A stretch of DNA of 64,000 nt, taken from positions 124,001 to 188,000 of the forward strand of contig JRWQ01000011.1 of the NCBI GenBank assembly GCA_000775715.1. The letters are read 5' to 3'. Position numbers and translations under genes: made by a program. Below the pieces are notes generated by a model that saw only the letters and a program-made list of their open reading frames with translations, was not told the origin of the DNA and ran no database searches. Origin of the DNA: Vibrio tubiashii (GTDB taxonomy: Bacteria > Pseudomonadota > Gammaproteobacteria > Enterobacterales > Vibrionaceae). Positions 28,422 to 37,802 of the stretch are shown piece after piece. How positions within the stretch are numbered: the stretch's first letter is position 1; each line of letters begins with the position of its first letter.

Positions 28422-29591
28422 ATGTTAGAAATTCTCTTCTTGTTGTTGCCAATTGCCGCCGCATACGGTTGGTATATGGGTAATCGTAGTGCCCGGCATG
28501 ACAAGCAGAAGCAATCAAATCAGATCTCACGTCAATACGTGACGGGTCTGAACCTATTGTTATCAGATCAGTCTGATAAAGCTGTCGATCACTTTATCGA
28601 ACTCCTACAGGTTGATAATGAAACCATCGATACCCATCTCGCACTTGGTAACCTTTTCCGTTCTCGTGGAGAGGTTGACCGTGCAATCCGCATTCACCAA
28701 AATTTGATCTCCCGTTCCGGACTCACTATAGAGCAGAAAAATATCGCTTTGCAGCAATTAGCAAAGGATTACATGGCATCGGGATTTTTAGACCGCGCTG
28801 AAAAAATCTTTATGCAGCTTGTCGACGAGCCTGATCACAGAGAAGCCGCTTTGCAGCAATTGGTTGCGATTTATCAGCAAACTCGAGAATGGACTCAAGC
28901 TATCCATTACGCTTCGCTGCTAGTTAAAATGGGTCGTAAACGTACTAGTGTAAATATTGCTCATTTTTGGTGTGAGTTGGCGATGCAAGAGAGTGCTGAG
29001 GGTGATCGAGCCGCAGCCATACAGAACTTTAAGCGCGCTTTAGCCGAAGACCCCAAATGTGTCCGAGCGAGTATTGCACTGGGTAAACTCTACTTAGATG
29101 ATGAAGATTACACTAATACCATCAAATATATGGAGTTGGTGTTAGAGCAAGACAGTGATTTTGTCAGCGAAGTTTTGCCGACATTGGCCGAGTGCTACCA
29201 CCACTTAGGCAGAGAAGAAGAGTTACTTAACTTCTTGCGCCAGTGTATTGTTAATAAAGCGGGTGTATCAGCTGAGTTAATGCTAGCGCAATTGGTTGCG
29301 CAACACGATGGCGCTGGCGCTGCACAAGAACTTCTGACCAGACAATTAGTAAAAAATCCGACTATGAAGGGCTTTTATCGCCTCATGGACTATCATTTAG
29401 CCGAGGCTGAAGAAGGTAGAGCGAAAGCCAGTTTGGGGACTTTACAGAAACTGGTTGGTGAACAATTAAAAGTTAAGCCTCATTACCGTTGTCGTAAATG
29501 CGGCTTTTCGACCCATTCATTGTATTGGCATTGTCCCTCGTGTAAAGGTTGGGGGACGATCAAGCCGATCCGAGGATTGGATGGTGAATAA
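28422..29591 (+). CDS. lapB: Lipopolysaccharide assembly protein B
   Basis: A 389-aa inner-membrane protein. An N-terminal helix (1-20) is followed by about nine TPR-type repeats (for example HLALGNLFRSRGEVDRAIRI), and a C-terminal rubredoxin-like metal site with Cys357, Cys360, Cys371 and Cys374. LapB brings LpxC to FtsH for degradation and so sets LPS output. No clear ribosome site precedes the ATG, so coupling with lapA is likely. Confidence 0.96.
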   Translation: MLEILFLLLPIAAAYGWYMGNRSARHDKQKQSNQISRQYVTGLNLLLSDQSDKAVDHFIELLQVDNETIDTHLALGNLFRSRGEVDRAIRIHQNLISRSGLTIEQKNIALQQLAKDYMASGFLDRAEKIFMQLVDEPDHREAALQQLVAIYQQTREWTQAIHYASLLVKMGRKRTSVNIAHFWCELAMQESAEGDRAAAIQNFKRALAEDPKCVRASIALGKLYLDDEDYTNTIKYMELVLEQDSDFVSEVLPTLAECYHHLGREEELLNFLRQCIVNKAGVSAELMLAQLVAQHDGAGAAQELLTRQLVKNPTMKGFYRLMDYHLAEAEEGRAKASLGTLQKLVGEQLKVKPHYRCRKCGFSTHSLYWHCPSCKGWGTIKPIRGLDGE

Positions 29592-29621
29592 ATTATTTAT
29601 GGGATGACCCATTACAAAAAT

Positions 29622-29648
29622 GCAGCGGCGATCCCGCTGCTTTTTTTC
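29622..29648 (+). terminator. Terminator after lapB
   Basis: GCAGCGG/CCGCTGC (29622-29628/29634-29640) followed by seven T. Confidence 0.87.
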
Positions 29649-29677
29649 GATTTGTTTAAAGTAAGTGAGGAGATGAA

Positions 29678-30373
29678 ATGATCGACCAAAAAGTAATTGT
29701 TGCACTCGACTATGATAACCAAGCCGATGCGCTCGCTTTTGTTGATAGAATTGACCCAAGCTCATGCCGACTAAAAGTAGGTAAGGAGATGTTTACACTA
29801 TTTGGTCCTGATTTCGTCAAAGAACTGCACAAGCATGGCTTTTCAGTGTTCTTAGACCTCAAGTTCCATGATATTCCAAATACTTGCTCTAAAGCGGTAC
29901 GTGCGGCTGCAGAGCTAGGTGTGTGGATGGTGAACGTTCATGCCAGTGGGGGCGAGCGCATGATGGCCGCATCACGTGAGATACTCGAACCTTATGGTAA
30001 AGATCGTCCGCTACTGATTGGTGTTACTGTGCTAACCAGCATGGAGCAAAGTGACTTAGCGGGTATTGGCTTGAATATTCAACCACAAGAGCAAGTTATC
30101 CGTTTAGCTAACTTAACTAAGAACGCAGGCCTAGATGGTGTGGTTTGTTCAGCGCAAGAAGCGTCTATGCTTAAGAGCGAACTTGGCAAAGAGTTCAAGC
30201 TAGTGACACCTGGTATTCGCCCAGCAGGTGCTGCAGTTGGTGACCAAAAACGTATTATGACGCCAGTTGACGCAATCCAAGCAGGTTCTGACTACCTAGT
30301 GATTGGCCGCCCAATAACACAGGCTGTCGATCCAGCAGCAGTACTTGCAGAGATTAATTCAACTCTAGCGTAA
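29678..30373 (+). CDS. pyrF: Orotidine 5'-phosphate decarboxylase
   Basis: A 231-aa TIM-barrel enzyme. The catalytic Lys/Asp set is in [12 protein letters not shown]. The start IVALDYDN and the phosphate-binding VIGRPITQA near the C terminus are typical. It forms UMP in the last step of pyrimidine synthesis. GAGGAGATGAA precedes the ATG. It has its own terminator, shared with the opposing miaE. Confidence 0.98.
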   Translation: MIDQKVIVALDYDNQADALAFVDRIDPSSCRLKVGKEMFTLFGPDFVKELHKHGFSVFLDLKFHDIPNTCSKAVRAAAELGVWMVNVHASGGERMMAASREILEPYGKDRPLLIGVTVLTSMEQSDLAGIGLNIQPQEQVIRLANLTKNAGLDGVVCSAQEASMLKSELGKEFKLVTPGIRPAGAAVGDQKRIMTPVDAIQAGSDYLVIGRPITQAVDPAAVLAEINSTLA

Positions 30374-30387
30374 GCTACGCTTAATAA

Positions 30388-30421
30388 AACAAAGGCCAGT
30401 GTGATACTGGCCTTTGTTGTT
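30388..30421. terminator. Bidirectional terminator between pyrF and miaE
   Basis: A perfect 13-bp stem AACAAAGGCCAGT/ACTGGCCTTTGTT (30388-30400/30406-30418) with a 5-base loop. T-rich on the plus strand, weaker on the minus. Confidence 0.85.
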
Positions 30422-30422
30422 T

Positions 30423-31214
30423 CTATGTGGCGTTAATTGAGCCTAGCTGCGGAACTCCACTGTGAAATTTAAAGTCGCTGTCTGGTGACGAAATCAGCTC
30501 AGCCTCAAGTTTGCCAAAGTAGTCTATGCGCTCACTGATATCTTCTCCGGCAACCTCCTCTGCTAGGGTTAAGTAGTCTTGATAGTGACGTGCTTCAGAG
30601 CGTAGTAGAGAGATATAGAATTTGCCGATGTCTTCATCCATATGCGGTGCTAGCATAGCAAAGCGCTCACATGAACGAGCTTCTATGTATGCACCGATGA
30701 TAAGCTTATCGATTAAAGTCTGGGGTTCATGGGTAGCCATATTGGAAATCAGGCCTTTTGCGTAGCGGCTCGCTTGTACGGGCTCATAAGCGATGCTGCG
30801 GTTATCCAAGATCTCTAGCACTTGGTAAAAGTGGTGCAACTCTTCTTTAATCAACAAAACCATCTTATCGATCAGATCTTGGCTATATGGTGAGTCAGAT
30901 TTAGCCATAATCGCTTTAGAGATATTACTCTTGCCTTTCAGTGTATTTAAGTTGCCTGTTTTTCGGTAAGCGAAATCCTCATACGGCTTAAACCAGTCAA
31001 GCAGATTGTGAGCACTTACTTTATCAACAGCGTATTTGCGGATGAGATACATCGCAGATTGGCCAGCTTTCAGCTCACACAGTAAGTGGTCGATTAAGAT
31101 GACTTTTAAGTTCTCTGGCTTGCGTGCCTCATTAACCCATTCAGTTGGTGTAGGGCATTGGAGGAAGGCGTTAATCGGCTTAAGAAGGCTTTGGTATTGT
31201 TCGAGTTCGATCAT
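30423..31214 (-). CDS. miaE: tRNA-(2-methylthio-N6-isopentenyladenosine37) hydroxylase
   Basis: A 263-aa non-heme di-iron enzyme that hydroxylates the ms2i6A base next to the anticodon. Iron-ligand motifs are visible: KEELHHF, EARSCERF and EARHYQDY. The ATG at 31214 is chosen because MIELEQYQSLLKPINAFL aligns with the family start; an in-frame TTG at 31253 would add 13 residues. Neither has a clear ribosome site, so the start is uncertain. It lies downstream of the 31308 gene on the same strand. Confidence 0.9.
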   Translation of the reverse strand: MIELEQYQSLLKPINAFLQCPTPTEWVNEARKPENLKVILIDHLLCELKAGQSAMYLIRKYAVDKVSAHNLLDWFKPYEDFAYRKTGNLNTLKGKSNISKAIMAKSDSPYSQDLIDKMVLLIKEELHHFYQVLEILDNRSIAYEPVQASRYAKGLISNMATHEPQTLIDKLIIGAYIEARSCERFAMLAPHMDEDIGKFYISLLRSEARHYQDYLTLAEEVAGEDISERIDYFGKLEAELISSPDSDFKFHSGVPQLGSINAT

Positions 31215-31256
31215 GTTTAGTTGAGCGTTTAATTTTAGTCGTTGAGTATTCAAGTA

Positions 31257-31287
31257 AAAAGAAAGGCCGCTAAAGCGACCTTTCTAG
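31257..31287 (-). terminator. Terminator of the minus-strand 31308 gene
   Basis: On the minus strand GAAAGGTCGC pairs with GCGGCCTTTC (31284-31275/31270-31261, one G-U pair), followed by TTTTTAC. It lies just upstream of the miaE frame, so miaE probably depends on readthrough or its own promoter. Confidence 0.7.
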
Positions 31288-31307
31288 ATTTTAGTAGTGG
31301 AATAGTA

Positions 31308-32072
31308 CTACCACTTTTTCTTTTCACCAAAGAGCGCTTCCATATCGTCTTTACGCTGGTCTTCGGCGATTTGGTGTAGCTCTTCAGCGTTACGATTCTG
31401 GCGTTTAGTCTCAAGCTCGTCGTACATAGTTTGCAGTTTTTCTTTCGCTTGCAGAGAGTAGGCGTCACTTTTGGTGCTAAGCGCGTCAAGGCCCTTTTTA
31501 AGCAGTTGGATGGCTGTACCAGGCTGACCGCGAACAATGGCATCGTTCGACCGTTTAATTACGTTTTCGATGTTAATACGAATCTGAATTGTCTCTAGAC
31601 GTGCGTTTTCCGCTACATAAGCTTGGGTCTCAAAGCGGCCTTTGTTGTGCTCACTACGAATAGTATCACGCAGGCGCTTAACCAGTTTGAGCATTACAAT
31701 CGCTTGTTTGTCGCTAGTCGGAACTTTAAAACTCGCGCTTTCGCCACCTTGGTAGTTATCGTTGAGTTGCTTAATTTGTTGGTTAGTATGCTCTACACGT
31801 TGTTCAAGTTGCTTATTTTTGGGATCAAGCTCGTGCATGCTTTTCAATGCATCAAGAATGCGCGTGTTCAGACACAACAATAGCTCTTTGCTGTAAGGCA
31901 TATGGTGAGCGTGCCCAATTAAGTCTTCAGTTGCATCAATGATCTGTAAGTAGCGTGAACTTTCCTGTTTACGAGCTGTTTCCGCTTTAACTTTATACTG
32001 AAGCATAATGTTATAGCCAAGGATCAAGACGAGTAAGATGGCAACTAAAGCTATGATTAAACCAATATTCAT
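31308..32072 (-). CDS. Conserved membrane-anchored protein of unknown function
   Basis: 254 aa. One N-terminal membrane helix (residues 3-22) is followed by a long, mostly helical and charged cytoplasmic part with likely coiled coils (about 75-110 and 205-245), ending EALFGEKKKW. No known catalytic motif is seen. It is placed between miaE and cysB, a position I believe is conserved in Vibrio. The helix-rich form is loosely like LemA proteins, but I cannot support that name. Confidence 0.75.
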   Translation of the reverse strand: MNIGLIIALVAILLVLILGYNIMLQYKVKAETARKQESSRYLQIIDATEDLIGHAHHMPYSKELLLCLNTRILDALKSMHELDPKNKQLEQRVEHTNQQIKQLNDNYQGGESASFKVPTSDKQAIVMLKLVKRLRDTIRSEHNKGRFETQAYVAENARLETIQIRINIENVIKRSNDAIVRGQPGTAIQLLKKGLDALSTKSDAYSLQAKEKLQTMYDELETKRQNRNAEELHQIAEDQRKDDMEALFGEKKKW

Positions 32073-33345
<1,273 letters not shown>

Positions 33346-33390
33346 CATCTCGAAGCACTTCCCTCTAAAATGCGCGTTTAGGGGGAAGTC

Positions 33391-34584
33391 ATGTCACATC
33401 AATTCCAATCACTCGATTCATTTCTGGTTGAAACCCAAGCCTATTGGCGTTTTGAACCCTTCTTTGTGTCAGCACAGCCGATCATGCCTTGGGTTAAAGC
33501 GAACCCCGCGCTCAGTCAGTGGCTAGAGCAACTTTCCCCACAGCAGATTTCAGCTTACAAACAAGATACAGATGCACTGGTAGCAGAGATGTCAGTGTAT
33601 TTGCCGTGCATTGAAAGCATTGAATCTTGGACGACATTACCAACGATAGCCAATAAGGGGCTGACTCTTTCTAGAGGGGTAGACAATGGCGTTCCGGGAA
33701 GAAAACTAGAGCAGATCTTGTCGATGGGGGAGGCTGCTATTAGCGATCATCATGGCAGTGAATGGTTAGAGTGGTGTTCGGGTAAAGGTTTCTTGGGGCG
33801 GGTACTTGCTAGCCAGACTGCACAAAAAGTGACGAGCTTTGAATATCAACAAATGTTGTGTGAGTCGGGGCAGCAAGAAGCGAACAAGCAAGGTTTACCG
33901 ATGCAGTTTGTTCAGGGAGACGCTCTTAAACCACAGGCTGTGGAGGCTCTAAACCCGCGACAGCATGCCGTGGCACTTCATGCTTGCGGTGATTTGCATG
34001 CTGCTCTGATTGACCTTGCTACTGAGAAACAACTGCCTGCGATTACCCTATCCCCGTGTTGCTACCACCTTGTGGAGGGTGATAGCTATCGAGCTCTGTC
34101 TAGTTTAGGAAAAGCATCGGCTCTTAATCTCACTCGTCATGAGTTACGAATTCCTTTGCAGGAAACCGTAACAGGGGGAGAGCGTGTAAAGCGCCATCGG
34201 ATGGAGGAGATGAGCTTTCGTCTTGGTTTTGACTTGTTGATGCGTGAGCTGACGAAAAAGGATGAGTATGTACCGGTGCCGAGCATTAAGAAGTCACTGC
34301 TCGCTGATGGCTTTGAGGCATTCTGCCGTTGGGCGAGTGACCAAAAGGGCTTTGAACTGCCTGAGCTAGATTTTGAGTATTACTTGAGTCTGGGTTTGGC
34401 GAGGTACTGGAATATGGAGCGGATAAGCTTAGTTCAGCAGCCGTTTCGTCGGGCTTTGGAGCTATGGCTAGTGCTTGATAAAGCGAACTACATGTGTGAG
34501 CAGGGCTACAATGTAACGGTATCTCAGTTTTGTTCCAGAGAGACGACACCACGCAACCTATTGATTCACGCAGTGAAACAGTGA
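33391..34584 (+). CDS. SAM-dependent methyltransferase-like protein
   Basis: 397 aa. A Rossmann-type methyltransferase core begins near residue 125 (EWLEWCSGKGFLGRVLA), with an acidic strand-2 position (SFEYQQ), a VQGDA turn, ALHACGDLH and LSPCCYHL. It resembles bacterial relatives of the GSTCD/METTL25 group, whose substrates are unknown. It follows cysB by 45 bp with a strong GGGGGAAG ribosome site, so it may be cotranscribed. The SPCCYH motif is characteristic of that group. Confidence 0.75.
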   Translation: MSHQFQSLDSFLVETQAYWRFEPFFVSAQPIMPWVKANPALSQWLEQLSPQQISAYKQDTDALVAEMSVYLPCIESIESWTTLPTIANKGLTLSRGVDNGVPGRKLEQILSMGEAAISDHHGSEWLEWCSGKGFLGRVLASQTAQKVTSFEYQQMLCESGQQEANKQGLPMQFVQGDALKPQAVEALNPRQHAVALHACGDLHAALIDLATEKQLPAITLSPCCYHLVEGDSYRALSSLGKASALNLTRHELRIPLQETVTGGERVKRHRMEEMSFRLGFDLLMRELTKKDEYVPVPSIKKSLLADGFEAFCRWASDQKGFELPELDFEYYLSLGLARYWNMERISLVQQPFRRALELWLVLDKANYMCEQGYNVTVSQFCSRETTPRNLLIHAVKQ

Positions 34585-34740
34585 ACAACAAGTGTAGTCT
34601 GTTTAATGTTGGATAATTGTTAAAAGATGCTTTTCTTTTCCACTGCATGTTGGTATTAATATTGGTGTGTACAGATTTTGTGCAATATAAATAACTAGGG
34701 GAACAAACCCCATATAAAACCTCACACAACATTATTGCTT
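34585..34740. other. Intergenic region after the methyltransferase gene
   Basis: 156 bp before repeat copy C, AT-rich. A GGGG-AACAAA-CCCC hairpin (34698-34711) has no T-run. I see no gene and no convincing terminator; the promoter of the 34914 operon may lie here or inside copy C. Confidence 0.3.
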
Positions 34741-34896
34741 ATACCAAGTTCTATTCAATTACTCAGGACGCTACCGCTTCGATGTAAGGACAGCAAAGAA
34801 GTAGGCAGTGGTATGACGTTTCTATTTGAAGTGACATATTCCTGTTTGTTAGGCCGAGAAATGGTTTAAACGCTCTGAGTATTCAACACTTGGTAT
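34741..34896. repeat. Candidate palindromic intergenic element, copy C (156 bp), next to ABC operon
   Basis: It begins ATACCAAG and ends CTTGGTAT. The arms are imperfect reverse complements over about 25 bases, sharing ATACCAAGT, an ATTCAA block and ACTCAG. The inner part differs from copies A and D, so it is a different subtype or a structured leader. Its right end is 6 bp before the AAGGAG ribosome site of the next gene. Confidence 0.55.
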
Positions 34897-34913
34897 TCCA
34901 TCAAGGAGTTAAG

Positions 34914-35879
34914 ATGAAAGCAACAAAAGTCATTGCGACCGCCGTTCTCGCAGGTGTTACATTACTCTCTTCCGCTAGTATCATGGCAAAAACAGCACGA
35001 GTAGCTGTTTCTCAAATCGTAGAACATCCGGCACTGGATGCGACACGCCAAGGTCTTATTGATGGTCTAAAAGCCAAAGGTTATGAGCAAGGCAAAAATC
35101 TAGAGTTTGATTACAAAACGGCTCAGGGTAACCCAGCTATTGCAGTACAAATTGCACGTCAGTATGTGGGTGAAAAGCCTGATGTATTGGTCGGTATCGC
35201 CACACCGACAGCACAGGCACTCGTTTCTGCAACTCGTTCTATACCGGTTGTTTTCACCGCTGTAACCGATCCTGTCGGGGCAAAACTGGTTAAACAACTT
35301 GAGCAACCTGGCAAAAACGTAACTGGCTTATCGGATCTATCTCCTGTCAGTCAGCACGTTGAACTGATCAAAGAGATTTTGCCAGAGACTAAATCGATTG
35401 GTGTGGTGTTTAATCCAGGTGAAGCCAATGCGGTTACTCTGGTTGAGCTACTTAAGCAAAGTGCTCAAGCGCAGGGCATTCAAGTCATTGAAGCGACAGC
35501 CTTGAAGAGTGCTGACGTTCAATCTGCCACTCAAGCGATTGCAGCTAAATCAGATGTCATCTATGCACCGACAGACAATACCGTTGCTAGCGCTATTGAA
35601 GGTATGATTGTGGCGGCGAACCAAGCGAAAACCCCTGTACTGGGCGGCGCAACGTCTTATGTAGAGAAGGGCGCTATCGCGAGTTTAGGCTTCGACTATT
35701 ACCAAGTGGGCGTTCAAACGGCAGATTATGTGGCTGCGATTCTTGAAGGTTCAACGCCAGGTTCACTAGACGTTAAAGTTGCGAAAGGCTCTGACCTTGT
35801 TGTTAACAAGAGCGCTGCGACTAAACTTGGCCTCTCAATTCCTCAATCTGTTTTAGATCGTGCAACTAGCGTGAAGTAA
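34914..35879 (+). CDS. ABC transporter substrate-binding protein (COG2984 type)
   Basis: A 321-aa periplasmic binding protein. The start at 34914 is chosen because AAGGAG lies 5 bases upstream and a signal peptide follows (ends SIMAKTA); the in-frame ATG at 34890 lies inside repeat copy C. Motifs VAVSQIVEHPALDATRQGL, VFTAVTDPVGAKLV and KSIGVVFNPGEANAV are those of the TrpX/COG2984 family. In some Firmicutes this family imports tryptophan; the Vibrio substrate is unknown. Operon with 35951 and 36886. Confidence 0.88.
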   Translation: MKATKVIATAVLAGVTLLSSASIMAKTARVAVSQIVEHPALDATRQGLIDGLKAKGYEQGKNLEFDYKTAQGNPAIAVQIARQYVGEKPDVLVGIATPTAQALVSATRSIPVVFTAVTDPVGAKLVKQLEQPGKNVTGLSDLSPVSQHVELIKEILPETKSIGVVFNPGEANAVTLVELLKQSAQAQGIQVIEATALKSADVQSATQAIAAKSDVIYAPTDNTVASAIEGMIVAANQAKTPVLGGATSYVEKGAIASLGFDYYQVGVQTADYVAAILEGSTPGSLDVKVAKGSDLVVNKSAATKLGLSIPQSVLDRATSVK

Positions 35880-35950
35880 CTCGCTGGCTCAAGTGTGCGT
35901 GAATGGCGCATGCTTGAGCGTTGTGATCATTAGCAGAAAAGGGAGTTTGT

Positions 35951-36889
35951 ATGTCTGCTTTTGCTTTTTTTGGCGCGTTGGAAATTGGTCTGTTATACGG
36001 GCTGGTGGCTTTGGGCGTCTATCTCACCTTCCGCGTTCTCGATTTTCCAGACTTAAGCGTCGATGGCAGCTTTCCTATGGGGGCTGCTGTCGCGGCAACG
36101 GCGATTGTCTCGGGTATTAATCCTTGGGTTGCGACCTTTATGGCGATCATCGCTGGGGCTGCGACGGGTTGGGTGACCGCGTTCCTTGCCGTCCGTTGTG
36201 GGATTCTCCACTTGCTTGCCTCGATTTTGACTATGATAGCTGCGTTCTCTATCAACATCCGTATTATGGGGCGTCCAAATGTTGCTCTACTTGGAGAAGA
36301 GACGATACTCACGCCATTTGAAATGGTTGGCGATCCCATGCTTGTTCGCCCGCTGGTTGTCGGTGTGTTGGTGTTGGTATCTGCTTGGTTTGTTGTCAGG
36401 TTATTAAACAGCGATTTTGGATTGGGTCTCAGAGCTACGGGCGTTAATGCACGCATGGTTTCCGCGCAAGGTGCCAGTACAGCGTTTTACACCTATTTTG
36501 GTTTGGCTCTGTCAAACGGCTTTGTTGGTTTTGCAGGCGCGCTTTTTGCCCAAACCAACAGCTTTGCTGATGTCACTTCAGGTGTGGGTACCATAGTTGT
36601 TGGACTTGCCGCTGTTATACTCGGTCAAACCTTGATCCCGGGGCGCAGAATTTGGGTTGCGGTTGTTGCGGTCATTGTCGGTTCTGTTCTGTATCGTTTA
36701 GCCGTGGCCTTTGCGCTGAGTACCGGCATGTTCGGTTTACAGGCTTCAGATCTGAACTTAGTCACCGCTGTGCTCGTGGCTGCGGCTCTAATTGCTCCGA
36801 AGATAAAAGGTAACCTTAAATCAAAAAAGCTTAGTCCTCCTGCTGGTGGCAAACAGAAGCAGGATAAAGAGTCAGGAGAAGTAGTATGA
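35951..36889 (+). CDS. ABC transporter permease (COG4120 type)
   Basis: A 312-aa membrane protein with about eight or nine helices of the branched-chain amino acid permease fold (LivH-like). Motifs include LRVLDFPDLSVDGSFPMGA and GLRATGVNARMVSAQG. The C-terminal tail (SKKLSPPAGGKQKQDKESG) is hydrophilic. It overlaps the ATPase start by 4 bp, so the two are coupled. Partner of 34914 and 36886. Confidence 0.88.
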   Translation: MSAFAFFGALEIGLLYGLVALGVYLTFRVLDFPDLSVDGSFPMGAAVAATAIVSGINPWVATFMAIIAGAATGWVTAFLAVRCGILHLLASILTMIAAFSINIRIMGRPNVALLGEETILTPFEMVGDPMLVRPLVVGVLVLVSAWFVVRLLNSDFGLGLRATGVNARMVSAQGASTAFYTYFGLALSNGFVGFAGALFAQTNSFADVTSGVGTIVVGLAAVILGQTLIPGRRIWVAVVAVIVGSVLYRLAVAFALSTGMFGLQASDLNLVTAVLVAAALIAPKIKGNLKSKKLSPPAGGKQKQDKESGEVV

Positions 36890-37680
36890 TTCGTTTAGAA
36901 GATATTCAAGTGACTTTTAATCCGGGCACTATCTTAGAAAATCGAGCGTTGCGTGGCGTGAGCTTAGAAGTACCAGAACATCAGTTCTTGACGGTAATCG
37001 GCTCAAATGGTGCAGGTAAATCCACTCTGCTTGGCGCGGTAACGGGTGAGACTCCTATGGTCGGAGGTAGCGTAGTTATCGATGATCTTGATGTTACCAA
37101 GCGTACAGTGGACCAACGGGCTCAGCAGTGTGCGCGCGTGTTTCAAGACCCATTAGCGGGCACTTGTGGTGAACTGACCATTGAAGAGAATATGGCACTC
37201 GCCTATATGCGTGGCAAAAAGCGCGGGTGGAACCTGTCGCTTTCTAATAAACGTCGTAAGCTGTTTCAAGAACGTATTGCGATTTTAGGTTTAGGGCTTG
37301 AAGACCGTTTAGGAGATAGCATTGGGTTACTGTCTGGTGGTCAGCGTCAAGCCGTAAGTTTGGTTATGGCGACGCTTTCGGATAGTAAGCTATTGCTACT
37401 TGATGAACACACCGCCGCACTCGACCCTAGAATGGCTGCGTTCATCATCGACCTGACCAAGAAAATTGTCGCTGAGTTTAACCTGACGGTGATGATGGTC
37501 ACTCATTCGATGAAAGATGCGCTTGCCTGTGGTGATCGCACTGTGATGCTCCACCAAGGCGAAATTGTGCTAGATGTTGCAGGCGAGCAGAGGGCTAATA
37601 TGCAGGTACCTGATCTGCTTGAGATGTTCTCTAAGGTAAGGGGAGAAGAGTTAGCGGATGACAGCTTGTTGTTAAATTGA
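36886..37680 (+). CDS. ABC transporter ATP-binding protein (COG1101 type)
   Basis: A 264-aa ATPase with Walker A GSNGAGKST, Q-loop VFQDPLAG, signature LLSGGQRQAVSL, Walker B LLLLDEHTAALD and H-loop MMVTHSM. The DEH in Walker B (His after the catalytic Glu) is typical of this family. It energises the 34914/35951 importer; a terminator follows. Confidence 0.9.
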   Translation: MIRLEDIQVTFNPGTILENRALRGVSLEVPEHQFLTVIGSNGAGKSTLLGAVTGETPMVGGSVVIDDLDVTKRTVDQRAQQCARVFQDPLAGTCGELTIEENMALAYMRGKKRGWNLSLSNKRRKLFQERIAILGLGLEDRLGDSIGLLSGGQRQAVSLVMATLSDSKLLLLDEHTAALDPRMAAFIIDLTKKIVAEFNLTVMMVTHSMKDALACGDRTVMLHQGEIVLDVAGEQRANMQVPDLLEMFSKVRGEELADDSLLLN

Positions 37681-37749
37681 TCGCGCGACAAGGTAACAAA
37701 AGCTGCGTTGCCATAGCTTTGTGACATATTAAACAGTATTGTAATGAAC

Positions 37750-37792
37750 AAGCCTATTGCGAAAACGGTGAGCAATAGGCTTTTGACTTTTA
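37750..37792 (+). terminator. Terminator after the 34914-37680 ABC operon
   Basis: AAGCCTATTGC/GCAATAGGCTT (37750-37760/37772-37782) then TTGACTTTT. It directly precedes the ribosome site of the diguanylate cyclase gene. Confidence 0.75.
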
Positions 37793-37802
37793 AAGGATGA
37801 TG

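Noticed and set aside
34585..34740. Terminator for the methyltransferase gene (GGGG-AACAAA-CCCC)
   Set aside because: A short stem with no T-run; not convincing.
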